NCBI GenBank assembly: GCA_003054695.1
Contig: QAZA01000017.1
Location: 124,001 to 188,000 of the forward strand
Source: Verrucomicrobia bacterium LW23
GTDB taxonomy: Bacteria; Verrucomicrobiota; Verrucomicrobiia; Methylacidiphilales; UBA1321
Length of the DNA stretch: 64,000 nucleotides
Direction of reading: 5' to 3'
This document shows positions 1 to 10,300 of this stretch, one piece after another. Each line of letters begins with the position of its first letter. The stretch's first letter is position 1. The position numbers and the translations under genes were made by a program. Below the pieces are notes generated by a model. That model was not told the DNA's origin and did no database searches. It worked only from the letters and a program-made list of their open reading frames with translations.

Positions 1-1
1 G

Positions 2-79
2 ATTCCAGGGGGATGGAGCCAGGGCACGACCCTGCGCAGGCAGGCCGATGCCTCCACCGTTAGCACAGCCATCCTCTGA
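2..79 (+). CDS. C-terminal end of an unidentified protein (partial)
   Basis: An open frame enters from the left edge and ends at TGA 77-79, giving 25 residues that finish ...STVSTAIL. The codons have the GC-rich third positions of the neighbours, and the stop lies 17 bases before the next ATG, as expected for an operon partner. The fragment is too short to name. Confidence 0.45.
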   Translation: MPGGWSQGTTLRRQADASTVSTAIL

Positions 80-96
80 TTCGCCCTACTTTGCGT

Positions 97-1782
97 ATGA
101 CTTCCTCTTTGTCCTCTCAACAGTCTCGCCGGTACGATGATTACTTCGATCCTGAAGTCGGGATGATCTGGCAGATCTTCAAGAATCCAGGCTACCACTC
201 CCTTATACCGACGGGCGAGCGGGTGCACGATATCCGCGCGTCCTTCCACTATGCGCGCGAGTTGATGGAAGCGGAGGATGCGGCCGGGCACCAGCGGGCG
301 ATCGGCATTTTGCGCAAGCTGCTGCCGCTGCAGGATCGCGACCCCGTCAGCGCAACGTACGGCCTGTGGTCGTGGCACCTGGAGGAGCCGCTGGAGAAGA
401 TGGACAGACCGGACTGGAACTGGGCGGACTTTTGCGGGCTGGCCCTCATTGCCCTCCTTAATACTTCCGCGCCCCGGTTGCCCGAAGATGTGCGCACCGC
501 CGCGCGAGACGCGGTGCATCACGCCGCCGGTTCCATCTACCGGCGCAACATGGGCCCGCACTACACCAACATCTCCATCATGGGCGGCATTGTGTGCTCG
601 CTGGCCGGGGAGCTGCTCGGCGAATCACGGATGTTGGAGTATGGTGTGAGGAGGCTTCGCCAGGCCGTGGAGTATTTCGGGGCGCAGGGCGGATTCAACG
701 AGTACAACAGCCCGACCTACACGCGCGTGGTGCTGCTGGATTGCGAAGAAGCTTTGCGCTTCCTCAAGTCACCGTATGCCCGCGAGTCCGTCCGTTTTCT
801 CTACGAGAAAGCGTGGGAGACTCTGGCCCGCCACTATCATCCCGCCACCGGACAGTGGGCTGGTCCGCACAGCCGGGATTACCACACGTTTATGCGCGCA
901 GAGATGTGGGCCTGGCTCCGTACGCGCACCGGTATAGCGGCGCCGCTGCATCCTCTGGCGGAGAGCAAGGAATTCGTCGGGGCATCGCATGCGGTGGCGG
1001 AGGGCGTGGCCTGCCCGCCGCGGCTTCTGGAGCGTTTCATCGCACTGCCGAGTGCGGAGTACACGTTTTCGGAAACCTTCCATCGCGGCAAAACCCGCGA
1101 CGTTGTCGGCACGACGTGGATGCATCAGGAAGCATGCCTGGGGTCTGTAAACGAGGAGTTTTTTTGGGATCAGCGCAGAGTGCTGCTCGGCTTCTGGAAT
1201 GGCGCAGCCGGATCGGCGGTGGCCCTGCGACTTCGCTTTCTGCACGACGGGCAGGAATTTACGTCCGCCTATGTGCGCAACGTGCAGGACGGCCCGCGCG
1301 TCCTCAGCGCCGTGCATCTGCTGCTGGGCAGGGGCGATATCCACCCGGAGTGGGGCAATCCCGGTAACGACGAGTTTCGGGCGCATGATTTCCGCCTGCG
1401 CTACGAGCTGCGCGGCCTCGATGTGCAGGCCGACGAGCTTTCGCCGGGCACGTTTGCCTTGAGATCCGGCCGCTGGCAGGCCGTCATCCGCCCGGCGCCA
1501 GGCAGATTTGGGGAGGCAGCCGCGGAGTGGCGGATCGAGCGGCACCAGGACTGGGTTGCGCTGGACGCTGTATGCTATCAGGGCACGAGCCGGGCATTCC
1601 CCTTCCGCGAGCTGCGCCCGGTAATCCTGGCCGCCAGTTTGCAGGTGCAGCGCGTGGGTGAGGAGGAGGAGCGCCCGGCCGCGCCGACGGAGATTCGCCA
1701 CTCCATTACCGAGGGTAAGCTGACAGCTGTGGCGGGCGACTTGTCGGTAACCGTGCCGGATCACTCCGTACCGATCCCGTAG
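97..1782 (+). CDS. Putative alpha/alpha-toroid carbohydrate-active protein (unassigned)
   Basis: A 561-residue protein. I chose ATG 97 over TTG 91 two codons upstream. There is no signal peptide or membrane segment. The first ~330 residues are helix-rich and contain aromatic- and histidine-rich stretches such as GGFNEYNSPTYT and GPHSRDYHTFMRAEMW, which recall the alpha/alpha barrels of heparinase or alginate-lyase-like enzymes. The C-terminal ~200 residues look like a beta-rich domain, again as in those lyases. This is a fold impression, not a family assignment. The next gene encodes a secreted glycosidase-like protein, which supports a role in polysaccharide breakdown, but the reaction and substrate cannot be read from the sequence. 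Confidence 0.6.
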   Translation: MTSSLSSQQSRRYDDYFDPEVGMIWQIFKNPGYHSLIPTGERVHDIRASFHYARELMEAEDAAGHQRAIGILRKLLPLQDRDPVSATYGLWSWHLEEPLEKMDRPDWNWADFCGLALIALLNTSAPRLPEDVRTAARDAVHHAAGSIYRRNMGPHYTNISIMGGIVCSLAGELLGESRMLEYGVRRLRQAVEYFGAQGGFNEYNSPTYTRVVLLDCEEALRFLKSPYARESVRFLYEKAWETLARHYHPATGQWAGPHSRDYHTFMRAEMWAWLRTRTGIAAPLHPLAESKEFVGASHAVAEGVACPPRLLERFIALPSAEYTFSETFHRGKTRDVVGTTWMHQEACLGSVNEEFFWDQRRVLLGFWNGAAGSAVALRLRFLHDGQEFTSAYVRNVQDGPRVLSAVHLLLGRGDIHPEWGNPGNDEFRAHDFRLRYELRGLDVQADELSPGTFALRSGRWQAVIRPAPGRFGEAAAEWRIERHQDWVALDAVCYQGTSRAFPFRELRPVILAASLQVQRVGEEEERPAAPTEIRHSITEGKLTAVAGDLSVTVPDHSVPIP

Positions 1783-1849
1783 TGTGCACCTGGTGCACAG
1801 CAATGGATTCGCCTTCATCGCCCCTTTGGTTGTATCTTTTGCTCATCTT

Positions 1850-4800
1850 ATGGAACGGCGCGCTTTTCACTCGATTTTGCTTCTTCTGGCGGTGCAGCTT
1901 GCGCTGTCTCTCTCCTGTGCACGGGGAGAAAATGTCTCCGTGCCCGTGCCGGTGCAGTTGGGAATAGAAACAGAACAGTCGGCTTCCGCCCCGGCCACCG
2001 CTCCTCGCGGACCGCATGCTGTTATCAGACTTTCCGGACAGGCTGCTCCCCTCATGCTTCCTGTGGAGGCTGAGACGACGTTGCTGAACAAGAGCGACAA
2101 GGCTCCCAAAGACGCGGCCGTTCTGCAGCTCCGCGATAATCGCTTTCACCAGGTTCTCATCAAACTCAATCTCGATGCATTGCCCGGCGACGCACGGATC
2201 GAGTCCGCGGAGCTTCGCCTGCACGCCGGCTGGAAGGAGCGCACCGGCACGGCAAAGATCGAGCTTAACCGCATGCTCAGCGAGTGGGCCCCCGCCGCCA
2301 CGTGGCAGAAGCCCGATGCGGCCCAGAGCCGGGAGTGGAACGGCATGCAGAAGGGCGCGGATTACGAAAGCGACCCGTTTGCCTCATGGGAGACGGACGA
2401 CTTCAAAACCGGGTGGATCACCATCCCCGGCCTGGAGAGGCAGATTGCCGCGTGGAAGTCGGGCAGCGAGGAGAACTACGGATTTGCCCTCCAGCTATTT
2501 GGCCGCGTCACGCAGATCAATGTGACAGGAAGCGCCTATGTGGCGCCCAGGTCCGAGGTCAGAGAAGTGAAACTGGAGCCGGGCGTGCCCGTTCGGCTGA
2601 TCGTGCAGGTGGATCCCGCGGTGATTCGGCGCCTTGTCCTGGACAAGGCAGATATCCAGGATGCCGGGCTTCTGTTCCATAAAGTCAGCAGGGAAGGCTC
2701 GCTGGAAAACCTCAGGGTAACGCTCCCGCAAATCCCCGGCGCCGTAGCAGCGCGCGTTGAGGATCGCCTCTCCATCAAGGGCCTGGGATCTGTCCTCAAA
2801 ACCGCCCTGGAGACAGAGGGAAGAGACAGCAGCCCGGTACGCATGGAGATGGAGCTGGTGGCGACCGAAAAGCTGGTCCTCTCCGGCCCAAACTATAAGG
2901 AGAAGCCAAAGCGTGCCGGATTTGCCGTGGACATCACAAAACATCCCTCGGCGGCGCTGTTTGAGAGTCCGGTGAAGATTCGTCCCGGCGTCTACACGAC
3001 GTCCCGCAACGGCCACCTGTATTACGGCAACGAGCGCCTGCGCATCTGGGGATCGCTTGGCTATGGCAACATCGAGCGCATCAAGAACATGGGCTTTAAC
3101 GGCTGGCGGCTGTGGCCTGTCCTGAGCAAATCCTATGGGGACGCCAGCGTTACCACCGGCGAGTTTGCCCCCAGCACCAAAGGCGACGGAGGCGAGCTGG
3201 ACAAGATGGACGCCATGTTTGCTGAGCTGAAGTCGCGCGACATATTTGTGATGGCCACGCAGCTGATGGGTATCATGCCCCTGGATCTGCTGACAAAAGA
3301 CGGCTCATTCGTCTCTGGCGGCGCGGACTGGGAGGAGTGGCGCAAGGCGGTCCGCCAGAAAGGTGTGAACTGGCAGCGGTGCGGCTTTGTAGACGAGCGC
3401 CTGCTGGCCGCGCGCAAGCAGCACATCAGGAATGTGCTCACCCACGTCAATCCCTACACCGGCCGGCGCTATGCGGAGGAGGAAGGTGTCGCCATCTGGG
3501 AGATCGACAACGAAATCGGCTTTGTAAAGCGCATGCTGGACGGCGAGTACGAAGGCTGGCCCGAGTACTTCCGCAACAAGCTGCAGGCCCGCTGGAACGC
3601 CTGGCTGTTGAAGCGCTACGAGACTCCGGCGGCCATCCGTACCGCCTGGGGTACGCTTGGCGAGGGCGAGACGGATGGCGCTATTCTGCCGGGGCCAAGC
3701 CTCAGGCACGACAAAAAGTACCCCCAGGCCCGTGGTCGCGATTTCGTGCGCTTTATCATCGAGCTGGCAGATGCGCACTATCAGGAGCTCCGCGCGTTTG
3801 CCCGGACTCACGCGCCCGCCGGGGTGGGCGTGGCCGTGGCGCCGTTCAGTTTCGATACGCAGTACCGCCCCAGTCTGCCGTGGCTGTACTCGCAGAGTCG
3901 CAGCGACGTGGCCAATTTTGGCATGTACTTCTGGGGGCTCAACAGCGCTCTCACCTCACCGCCGTCCGCGTATGTCATGGACAGCAGCACCGTGGAGGGC
4001 AAACCCACCATCATCTACGAGACCAACCAGGGCCGGCCCAGCCCGTTCCGCGCGGAGTACCCCTACAAGCTCGCGGCGCTCGCCTCGTGGCAGGACTGGG
4101 ACGCAATCTTTTTCCACTACTGGGGCGCCTGGGATATGAACACTAACGAGGAGTTTCTGACCGCCACGATGCCCCACGTTACGGTGGATCACTTCTGGAA
4201 TGGCGTGCATCATCACTCGGACCCCGTGATGACCTCCGCCATGGCGGTTGCGGGACGCATGTTTCTGAGCCAGAGCATCCGGCCCGCCGCCAAGCCGGTG
4301 ATCTACAAAGCCGGCTCTCAGGCCATCTTCAGCTATGACTTTGTGAATGGGCTCTCCATGGGCAAGGACGCTTTTGCGCACGGCGCCAGGATCCGCTTCG
4401 AGCCGGCGGCCGATGCCCGACTGGACATGGAGAACGCCCGGCAGGAGGAAGCACCCTCTCCGACCAGCGTGAAGGCGGGCGATGAACTGACATGGGACTG
4501 GCAGAACGGACGGCTCATCATCGACGCACCTCGCGCCAAGGCATTCGTCGGGCCTGTGCCCGCGCAGGGCTTTGCATTCAAGGACGGCATCACGCTCAGT
4601 GGTCTCAGCACACCATGGATTTCCTTCGGGCTGGCCGCGGAGGGCAACGAGGACAAGCCGCTGACGGAAGCCTTCAGATCGTATGTCAGCGCCGTGTTCG
4701 ATGCACGCAACACCGGCTACGTCTTCGACTGGACCGTTGAGGGCGGCCCTGTGGATCAGGCGAAAGCAACGAAGAATCGCGGCACCGCACCCGCCCTTGT

Positions 4801-5575
4801 GGATAAGGTGGATTTCACTCTCTCCTTTCCGCACAATGCCGCATGGAAGTTCCGGGGCTATGACTTTGCCCTCCGTACGATTGCGGAGCAGACCGGCCTT
4901 AACAACGTGGTTCGCGTTCGCAGAGAGGCTGGCTCTGCGGAAGGCGCAGCGGTCAACAAGCACCAGCAGGAAGTGTGGGTGGGAATTCTGGAGAGAAAGC
5001 CCACGGCGGACACCGGCGCGACGACGACGACCGAGGCGACGGCGATGACGCCCGCAACGCCCGTGGTGGATCCAAGCCCGGGCGCTCAGCAAAAGGTGAG
5101 CACGGGCGGGACAGCGGAATCGGAAACCTCCGACGCGCGGCTGGCCGGTGTCTGGAGCCCCCTGCAGGGCGTCGCATGGGGAGATTCCTACGCACGCGTG
5201 CATCGCAGCATTCGGGAGTCGGGCGTGCGATCCAGCAGCATTTCCCCTTATCTGCCCGGCTCAAAAGGCGAAAAGGGTATCCTGTGGGGAGAATCGAACG
5301 CCATTCTGGACTCCGCGGCGAACATCGAAATACGCTTCGAGAACGGCGTTATGCGGAAGATTATCGCCACCTTTGTGCAGCCGCCGGACTTCAGGCAAAG
5401 CGTCGCCGCCTACGAGAAACTCTTCGGCGCCCCTGCGGAAAAGCTGATTGCCGAGCACCAGTACAACCAAAGCACCGTGCGCTGGCTGGTAACGGGCTCA
5501 CCAGCCGGCTCCCTGACAGTACAGATGACCGATGCACAGGGCATCATGAAGATTACCTACGAGCTGAAGCCATGA
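1850..5575 (+). CDS. Secreted multidomain glycosidase-like protein
   Basis: I chose ATG 1850 because it places a clear signal peptide at the N-terminus (MERRAFHSILLLLAVQLALS, then SCARG); the frame is open from GTG 1784. The product is 1241 residues. Residues ~70-230 resemble a DNRLRE-type beta-sandwich (paired ESAELRLHAG and GWITIPGLERQ elements) that may bind carbohydrate. Residues ~390-800 look like a clan-A TIM barrel, with a candidate acid/base in AIWEIDNEIGF and a candidate nucleophile in PTIIYETNQGRP, as in GH5/GH42-type enzymes. A low-complexity T/A linker (~1060-1105) leads to a ~130-residue C-terminal domain that recalls small envelope SmpA-like domains (inference). It lies 82 bases upstream of the pseudopilin cassette, so the two may be exported or expressed together. 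The substrate is unknown. Confidence 0.65.
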   Translation: MERRAFHSILLLLAVQLALSLSCARGENVSVPVPVQLGIETEQSASAPATAPRGPHAVIRLSGQAAPLMLPVEAETTLLNKSDKAPKDAAVLQLRDNRFHQVLIKLNLDALPGDARIESAELRLHAGWKERTGTAKIELNRMLSEWAPAATWQKPDAAQSREWNGMQKGADYESDPFASWETDDFKTGWITIPGLERQIAAWKSGSEENYGFALQLFGRVTQINVTGSAYVAPRSEVREVKLEPGVPVRLIVQVDPAVIRRLVLDKADIQDAGLLFHKVSREGSLENLRVTLPQIPGAVAARVEDRLSIKGLGSVLKTALETEGRDSSPVRMEMELVATEKLVLSGPNYKEKPKRAGFAVDITKHPSAALFESPVKIRPGVYTTSRNGHLYYGNERLRIWGSLGYGNIERIKNMGFNGWRLWPVLSKSYGDASVTTGEFAPSTKGDGGELDKMDAMFAELKSRDIFVMATQLMGIMPLDLLTKDGSFVSGGADWEEWRKAVRQKGVNWQRCGFVDERLLAARKQHIRNVLTHVNPYTGRRYAEEEGVAIWEIDNEIGFVKRMLDGEYEGWPEYFRNKLQARWNAWLLKRYETPAAIRTAWGTLGEGETDGAILPGPSLRHDKKYPQARGRDFVRFIIELADAHYQELRAFARTHAPAGVGVAVAPFSFDTQYRPSLPWLYSQSRSDVANFGMYFWGLNSALTSPPSAYVMDSSTVEGKPTIIYETNQGRPSPFRAEYPYKLAALASWQDWDAIFFHYWGAWDMNTNEEFLTATMPHVTVDHFWNGVHHHSDPVMTSAMAVAGRMFLSQSIRPAAKPVIYKAGSQAIFSYDFVNGLSMGKDAFAHGARIRFEPAADARLDMENARQEEAPSPTSVKAGDELTWDWQNGRLIIDAPRAKAFVGPVPAQGFAFKDGITLSGLSTPWISFGLAAEGNEDKPLTEAFRSYVSAVFDARNTGYVFDWTVEGGPVDQAKATKNRGTAPALVDKVDFTLSFPHNAAWKFRGYDFALRTIAEQTGLNNVVRVRREAGSAEGAAVNKHQQEVWVGILERKPTADTGATTTTEATAMTPATPVVDPSPGAQQKVSTGGTAESETSDARLAGVWSPLQGVAWGDSYARVHRSIRESGVRSSSISPYLPGSKGEKGILWGESNAILDSAANIEIRFENGVMRKIIATFVQPPDFRQSVAAYEKLFGAPAEKLIAEHQYNQSTVRWLVTGSPAGSLTVQMTDAQGIMKITYELKP

Positions 5576-5657
5576 TCAGCCCCAGCCTTGGATTCCATGC
5601 TTTCGCTCGCACTTCTTTCCTTCCTCCCTTTCCATCCTTTCCCTTAACCCGCGTCTT

Positions 5658-6146
5658 ATGAACGAACCCATCGCCACAGCTCTCCGTTCGGATCACCCCG
5701 GCTCCTCCCCACATCGACGCCGCGCGGTCGCGAAAGCGCGTTCAGGCTTCTCCATGGTGGAGGTTGTGTTGGCGCTGGGCATGATCTCGACGTCGGCCGT
5801 TGTCCTCATGGGCGTGCTGGCAACCGGGCTGCAATACCTTCGCGCCGAAATGGATATGACGATTCAGGCGCGCATCGCCCAAAGCATCCTTACCCATGCG
5901 CAGCAGACCAGCTTTACCAACCTTGGCTCTCTGGAGGGCACCTACTACTTCAACCGCGACGGGATTCCCGATACCTCACCGGACTCCCCCTACAAGGTGA
6001 AGGTGCTGGCCCCCACGCCAAGCACGGAGGTCCCCGGCGGCGCCAGCATCTCCGGAGTCGCCACCATCAGCCTGGAGATCCAGTCCACGGCCACCATCGG
6101 CAAACCGCGCAGGTGGAATGTGTATGTCGCGGACACGGGCCTCTGA
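5658..6146 (+). CDS. Verru_Chthon cassette protein B, GspI-like minor pseudopilin
   Basis: A 162-residue protein with a charged leader of ~29 residues, then a type IV prepilin motif SGFSMVEVVLALGMI: Gly at -1, Phe at +1 and Glu at +5 of the processed protein, followed by a hydrophobic helix. It should be cut and N-methylated by a prepilin peptidase and assembled at the inner membrane. Length and hydrophobic pattern match GspI-type minor pseudopilins, and the order B-C-A-D matches the Verrucomicrobia-specific cassette families. No prepilin peptidase, assembly ATPase or secretin is in the window, so it must rely on machinery encoded elsewhere. Confidence 0.8.
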   Translation: MNEPIATALRSDHPGSSPHRRRAVAKARSGFSMVEVVLALGMISTSAVVLMGVLATGLQYLRAEMDMTIQARIAQSILTHAQQTSFTNLGSLEGTYYFNRDGIPDTSPDSPYKVKVLAPTPSTEVPGGASISGVATISLEIQSTATIGKPRRWNVYVADTGL

Positions 6147-6188
6147 TTATCGGCATTGCTGACTTTGTTGACTCTGCTCTCGACGCAC

Positions 6189-7280
6189 ATGAATCGCCGC
6201 AGCCGCCACCCTCTCGCAACTCGCGCGCCAATCAGATGCTTCTCTCTGGTGGAGATGATGGTGTCGGTTGCCATCCTCTCCATCATCCTGGTCCTTTTGG
6301 TACAGATGGTGGATATGACGGGCAAAGTGTGGAAATCCAGCTCCATGGAGTCCGCCTCGTTTCGCGAGTCGCGGGCGTCGTTCGAGTCCATGTCGCGCAA
6401 GCTCAGCCAGGTCATCCTTAATCCGTACTGGGACTACGATCCGCCCCTCAGCGCCACACAGCTTTCCCCGTCAAAGTACGTGCGGCAGTCGGACCTGCAC
6501 TTGGTATGCGGGCCGGCTCTGGGACCCAAAGGCTTGCTGACAGGAACGCCCGGGCTGTTCTCGCCGGGACACGCCGTGTTCTTTCTCGCGGAGCTTGGCT
6601 ACTCGGAGCCCGGTGCGGCGCCGGACGGCTCCGTGCCGCTTCCCGGGCTGCTGAACGCGGCCGGATATTACCTTTCGTACGAGGATACCATCCCGCGACT
6701 CCCGAAGTTTGCCCGCGAGCTGAAGGCCGGCCAGCAGCGCAACCGCTTTCTCCTGATGGAGATGTGCCAGCCTGCGGAGGAATGCCGCATCTTCCAGTAC
6801 AGCGGCACGGCGTTAACGGCAGCCAACGCCATGGACTGGTTTCGCGTCCCGCTCGCGGCGTCGCCTCCGCCCTCGCGGGTGATTGCGGAGAATATTGTGG
6901 CGCTGGTGTTTCGTCCGCGCACGTCGCTTGCGGACAGCGGCGCGGCACCGCTCTCCACCGATTATGTGTACGACACGCGCAAATACCTCAGCGCGCCCGG
7001 CGAAACTTTATCGCGCAACCAGTTGCCGCCGCTTATCGATATCACCCTGGTGGCGATTGACGAGGCATCCGCCACGCGGCTCGATCAGCGGTACCCCAAC
7101 AGCGCCGCACTTCCCTCCATGCTCCAGCCCGGCACGCTCTTCAACGTGATGTCCGACGCGGACTATCAGGCGGACCTGAAGATGCTGACAGATTTCCTGG
7201 AGAAGGAACGTTTCACCTATCGTGTGTTCACCACCACAGTGTCCATTCGCCAGGCCAGGTGGAACGCCAGTGCGAATTAG
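6189..7280 (+). CDS. Verru_Chthon cassette protein C, GspJ-like minor pseudopilin
   Basis: I chose ATG 6189 over an upstream TTG (6156); the product is 363 residues. The N-terminus carries a prepilin-like signal IRCFSLVEMMVSVAILS followed by a ~20-residue hydrophobic helix. The residue before the cleavage point is Cys rather than the usual Gly. The long, mostly beta-type C-terminal domain is larger than classical GspJ (~200 residues), typical of this cassette family. It lies between the GspI-like and GspK-like partners, with which GspJ normally forms the pseudopilus tip. The assignment rests on gene order and architecture. Confidence 0.78.
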   Translation: MNRRSRHPLATRAPIRCFSLVEMMVSVAILSIILVLLVQMVDMTGKVWKSSSMESASFRESRASFESMSRKLSQVILNPYWDYDPPLSATQLSPSKYVRQSDLHLVCGPALGPKGLLTGTPGLFSPGHAVFFLAELGYSEPGAAPDGSVPLPGLLNAAGYYLSYEDTIPRLPKFARELKAGQQRNRFLLMEMCQPAEECRIFQYSGTALTAANAMDWFRVPLAASPPPSRVIAENIVALVFRPRTSLADSGAAPLSTDYVYDTRKYLSAPGETLSRNQLPPLIDITLVAIDEASATRLDQRYPNSAALPSMLQPGTLFNVMSDADYQADLKMLTDFLEKERFTYRVFTTTVSIRQARWNASAN

Positions 7281-7329
7281 CCGTCCGGCGCCCCCTGCAG
7301 CCCTGCGCCCCTTGCAGCCCATCACTCCC

Positions 7330-10300
7330 ATGAATAGTCCTGTTTATCGCAGGCGCACGCGCGGCGCCGCCATTGTCATCGTACTTGCGTGTCTTGTGCT
7401 GATGACCACCCTGCTTCTGGCCATGCTGGCAACGCTGAAGAGCGATGCGCAGTCGTCCAGCCTGTATGCCAGCGGAGTGTCATCGCGAAGTCTCGCCGAT
7501 TCGGCGCTTAACCTCGTGATGGGGGAGATAAGGGAAGCATCCTCCCAGGCCAACACGGCCTGGATTTCCCAGCCCGGCCTGCTGCGCACCTTTGATACAC
7601 GCGGCAACGCGGTCAAGGCGTACAAGCTCTACTCCAGCAGTCAGATGGTTGTGACGGGCGAGTATGACCCGGCCTCCGTCACCGGCACGGACTATCCCCG
7701 TGCCGAGTGGCTTACGCTGCCCCAGGTGTTTGCGGACATGAACGAGCCGGTCCGGACGGCGGATGGCTTTACCATCTACCCGATTGTCAGCCCGGACGCT
7801 GTAACGGAGGTGGAAGGCTTTTCGTCTTCTTCCAGCGACCTTAACTTCAGCATGCCGGTGCGGTGGCTGTACGTGCTTAAGGACGGCACTCTGGCCGCCG
7901 CGGAGCCGGGCTCTTCTTCGGATGAAGTACGCATCCCCGGCGCGGGCAAAGACAATCCGCCCTATGGACGTATCGCCTTCTGGACCGATGACGAGTCGAC
8001 GAAGGTGAACATCAACACGGCCTCGGAGGGGACTTTCTCGGAAATTCCCGTTGCATGTACCTACAAGAGCGGTTTTCGCGAAAAGACCGGGCCTCCCGCG
8101 GGCTACACGCCCAACCCCAACGAGGTGGTTTATGAGGTGGATCTGGCCTATTACCAGCCCGCGCAGCGGGAGTACCAGCGCTATCCAGGCCATCCTGCGA
8201 GTACAAGCCTGTCCACGGTGCTGTGGAATCCCCTTGCGCGTGCTCTCGGAACGACGGATCGCAAACAGATTCTGGAGGCCATCTGCAGCCTGACGCCACG
8301 CTATAACGGTGGCGCAAACTCCAGCATGGGCGGCACGGCGCGGCCTCCGCTCAGCGGAGTGCTTACGGGCAGCGCCCGGCGATTCTATGCGTCGATCGAC
8401 GAGCTGCTGTTTACCGCGCCTTTCAGCGGTTCCGAGCGCACGCAGTCAAACATTGATCGCAGCGAACGCCGGCGCAAGACGCTGGATGAGGTCAAATTCT
8501 TCCTCACAGCTAACAGCAACAGCCCGGAGCAAACCCTGTTCAATACGCCGCGAGTCGCCATCTGGCCGATCTCCAGTGACCCCGCAAAGCGTACCGGCTT
8601 TGACAGCCTCATCCAGTTCTGCTCTTCCGTCCGGGGTTCCGACAGCACTCCCAGGATGTACTGCCTGCAGCGAAGCAATCCCCACAGCCCCACGATGGAC
8701 TGGAATCTGGGCCGCAACCGGGACATCTACGCCTATCTCCAAAAGCTGACAGGCCGGCCCATCCCCGGGTTTACCACCGATACGTTTGCCGGCAAGTACC
8801 CCGGAGCGGAGCGCGACCAGATTCTGACGAGCATTTTCGACTTTATCCGCACCACCAACCTTGTCGATGTGAGCAGCGGCACGGACGCCAATGTCTACAC
8901 GCAAAAGAACGCGCGGGAGTCCGGGCTGGTGGTGCCGCTGGATCCCGGCAACGGCACCAAAGGCTTTGGCAGGTACATCACGTTAAGCGAGCTGGCACTG
9001 GCGAGCGTGGCCGTGAAGCGGAATGGCGCCGCCCCCTCCTACAACTACAATCTGCAGTTTGCGATAATCCCCGAGTTTTTTAACGTAACGCCCGGCCACC
9101 CGCAGATGGCCAGCCACTTTCGCCTGGAGTTTAGCGGACTGAAAAGCTTCCGGTTTGGAACGCAGGATCTGTTTGCCAACGATACGCATACGATGAAGCT
9201 GGACGAGTTTCAGGCTCCCTCGCAGGCGTTTGCCAGAGCGGAGCCGTTTGTGCGCATGGGCGGGCACCTGGGCTATCGCAGCCTGGTTACGTGGGACAAG
9301 CTGACGGATGCGGGCGGCAATGCATCCACGGGCATGTTCCCCGTGGGTAAAGTCAACAACGTGGCGCCGGCTGCCGGGCTCACGATATCGGGCACCGTAA
9401 CGCTTCAGCTCTACTATGATCCTCCCTCCGGCGCGCCCGTGCTGGTGCAGAGGGGCACCTTCACGTTTCCATCGACGCCGTTTCAGGTTCCCACCACCAC
9501 CATCGAGACAACGAACGAGCCCACGGGATTTCTCTGCAACGCGGATGTCGATTACTCGCGCATGCAGCCCAACTCTCTGGTGCAGACGAACGACTGGATT
9601 CGCTCGCTTACTCCAAAGAAGGCGTTTAACAGCGATTACCGGCTAATCGCCGCAGTTCCGGCAACCGAGAATCTCGGCGCCTACTTTGAGAAGCATCCTT
9701 TGTGGGATCTGCCGGATCGCCTCGTGCACTCCCTGCGCCCTCCCATCATCAGCCCCAGCCAGGCGTCTACTTCGCCCAAAAAGCCAACTCCCGGCAGCCG
9801 CATTGGCAAGCTGACGGACGTGGCCACCTTCGATTTTATTACGGAATGGCCCGACATCGTTGCCAACGACCTCGCCGTCGCCAACGACAAAGGCGTACTC
9901 AACAGCCTGGGCAAGAGCGGGGACTGGCAGAACGGTCCCGGCCTCATCCCCGACGGTTGTTACATCGGCAAGGTGGATGAGGGCGAAGCGCCGGCAAAGT
10001 CCGGCCGTGCGGACTCGGCCATTCCATACCTGGGCCACATGTACATTACGGACGGCAGCGCGGCCATGGAGGAGCAGGCTGGCACCTACTTCAGCCCAAG
10101 CCGCCTGATGGCCTCACCCGTCGTGTTTGGGTCGATACCCACTGGGGTGAAACGCGGGTTGCCGTGGCAGACGCTGCTCTTCCGCCCCGCGAGAGCGTAC
10201 CTGCCCGGCGCGAGCGACCATCCCGGCGGTGTAAATCCGCCGGATCACCTGCTGCTTGATCTCTTCTGGATGCCTGTGGTTGAGCCGTATGCCATAAGTG

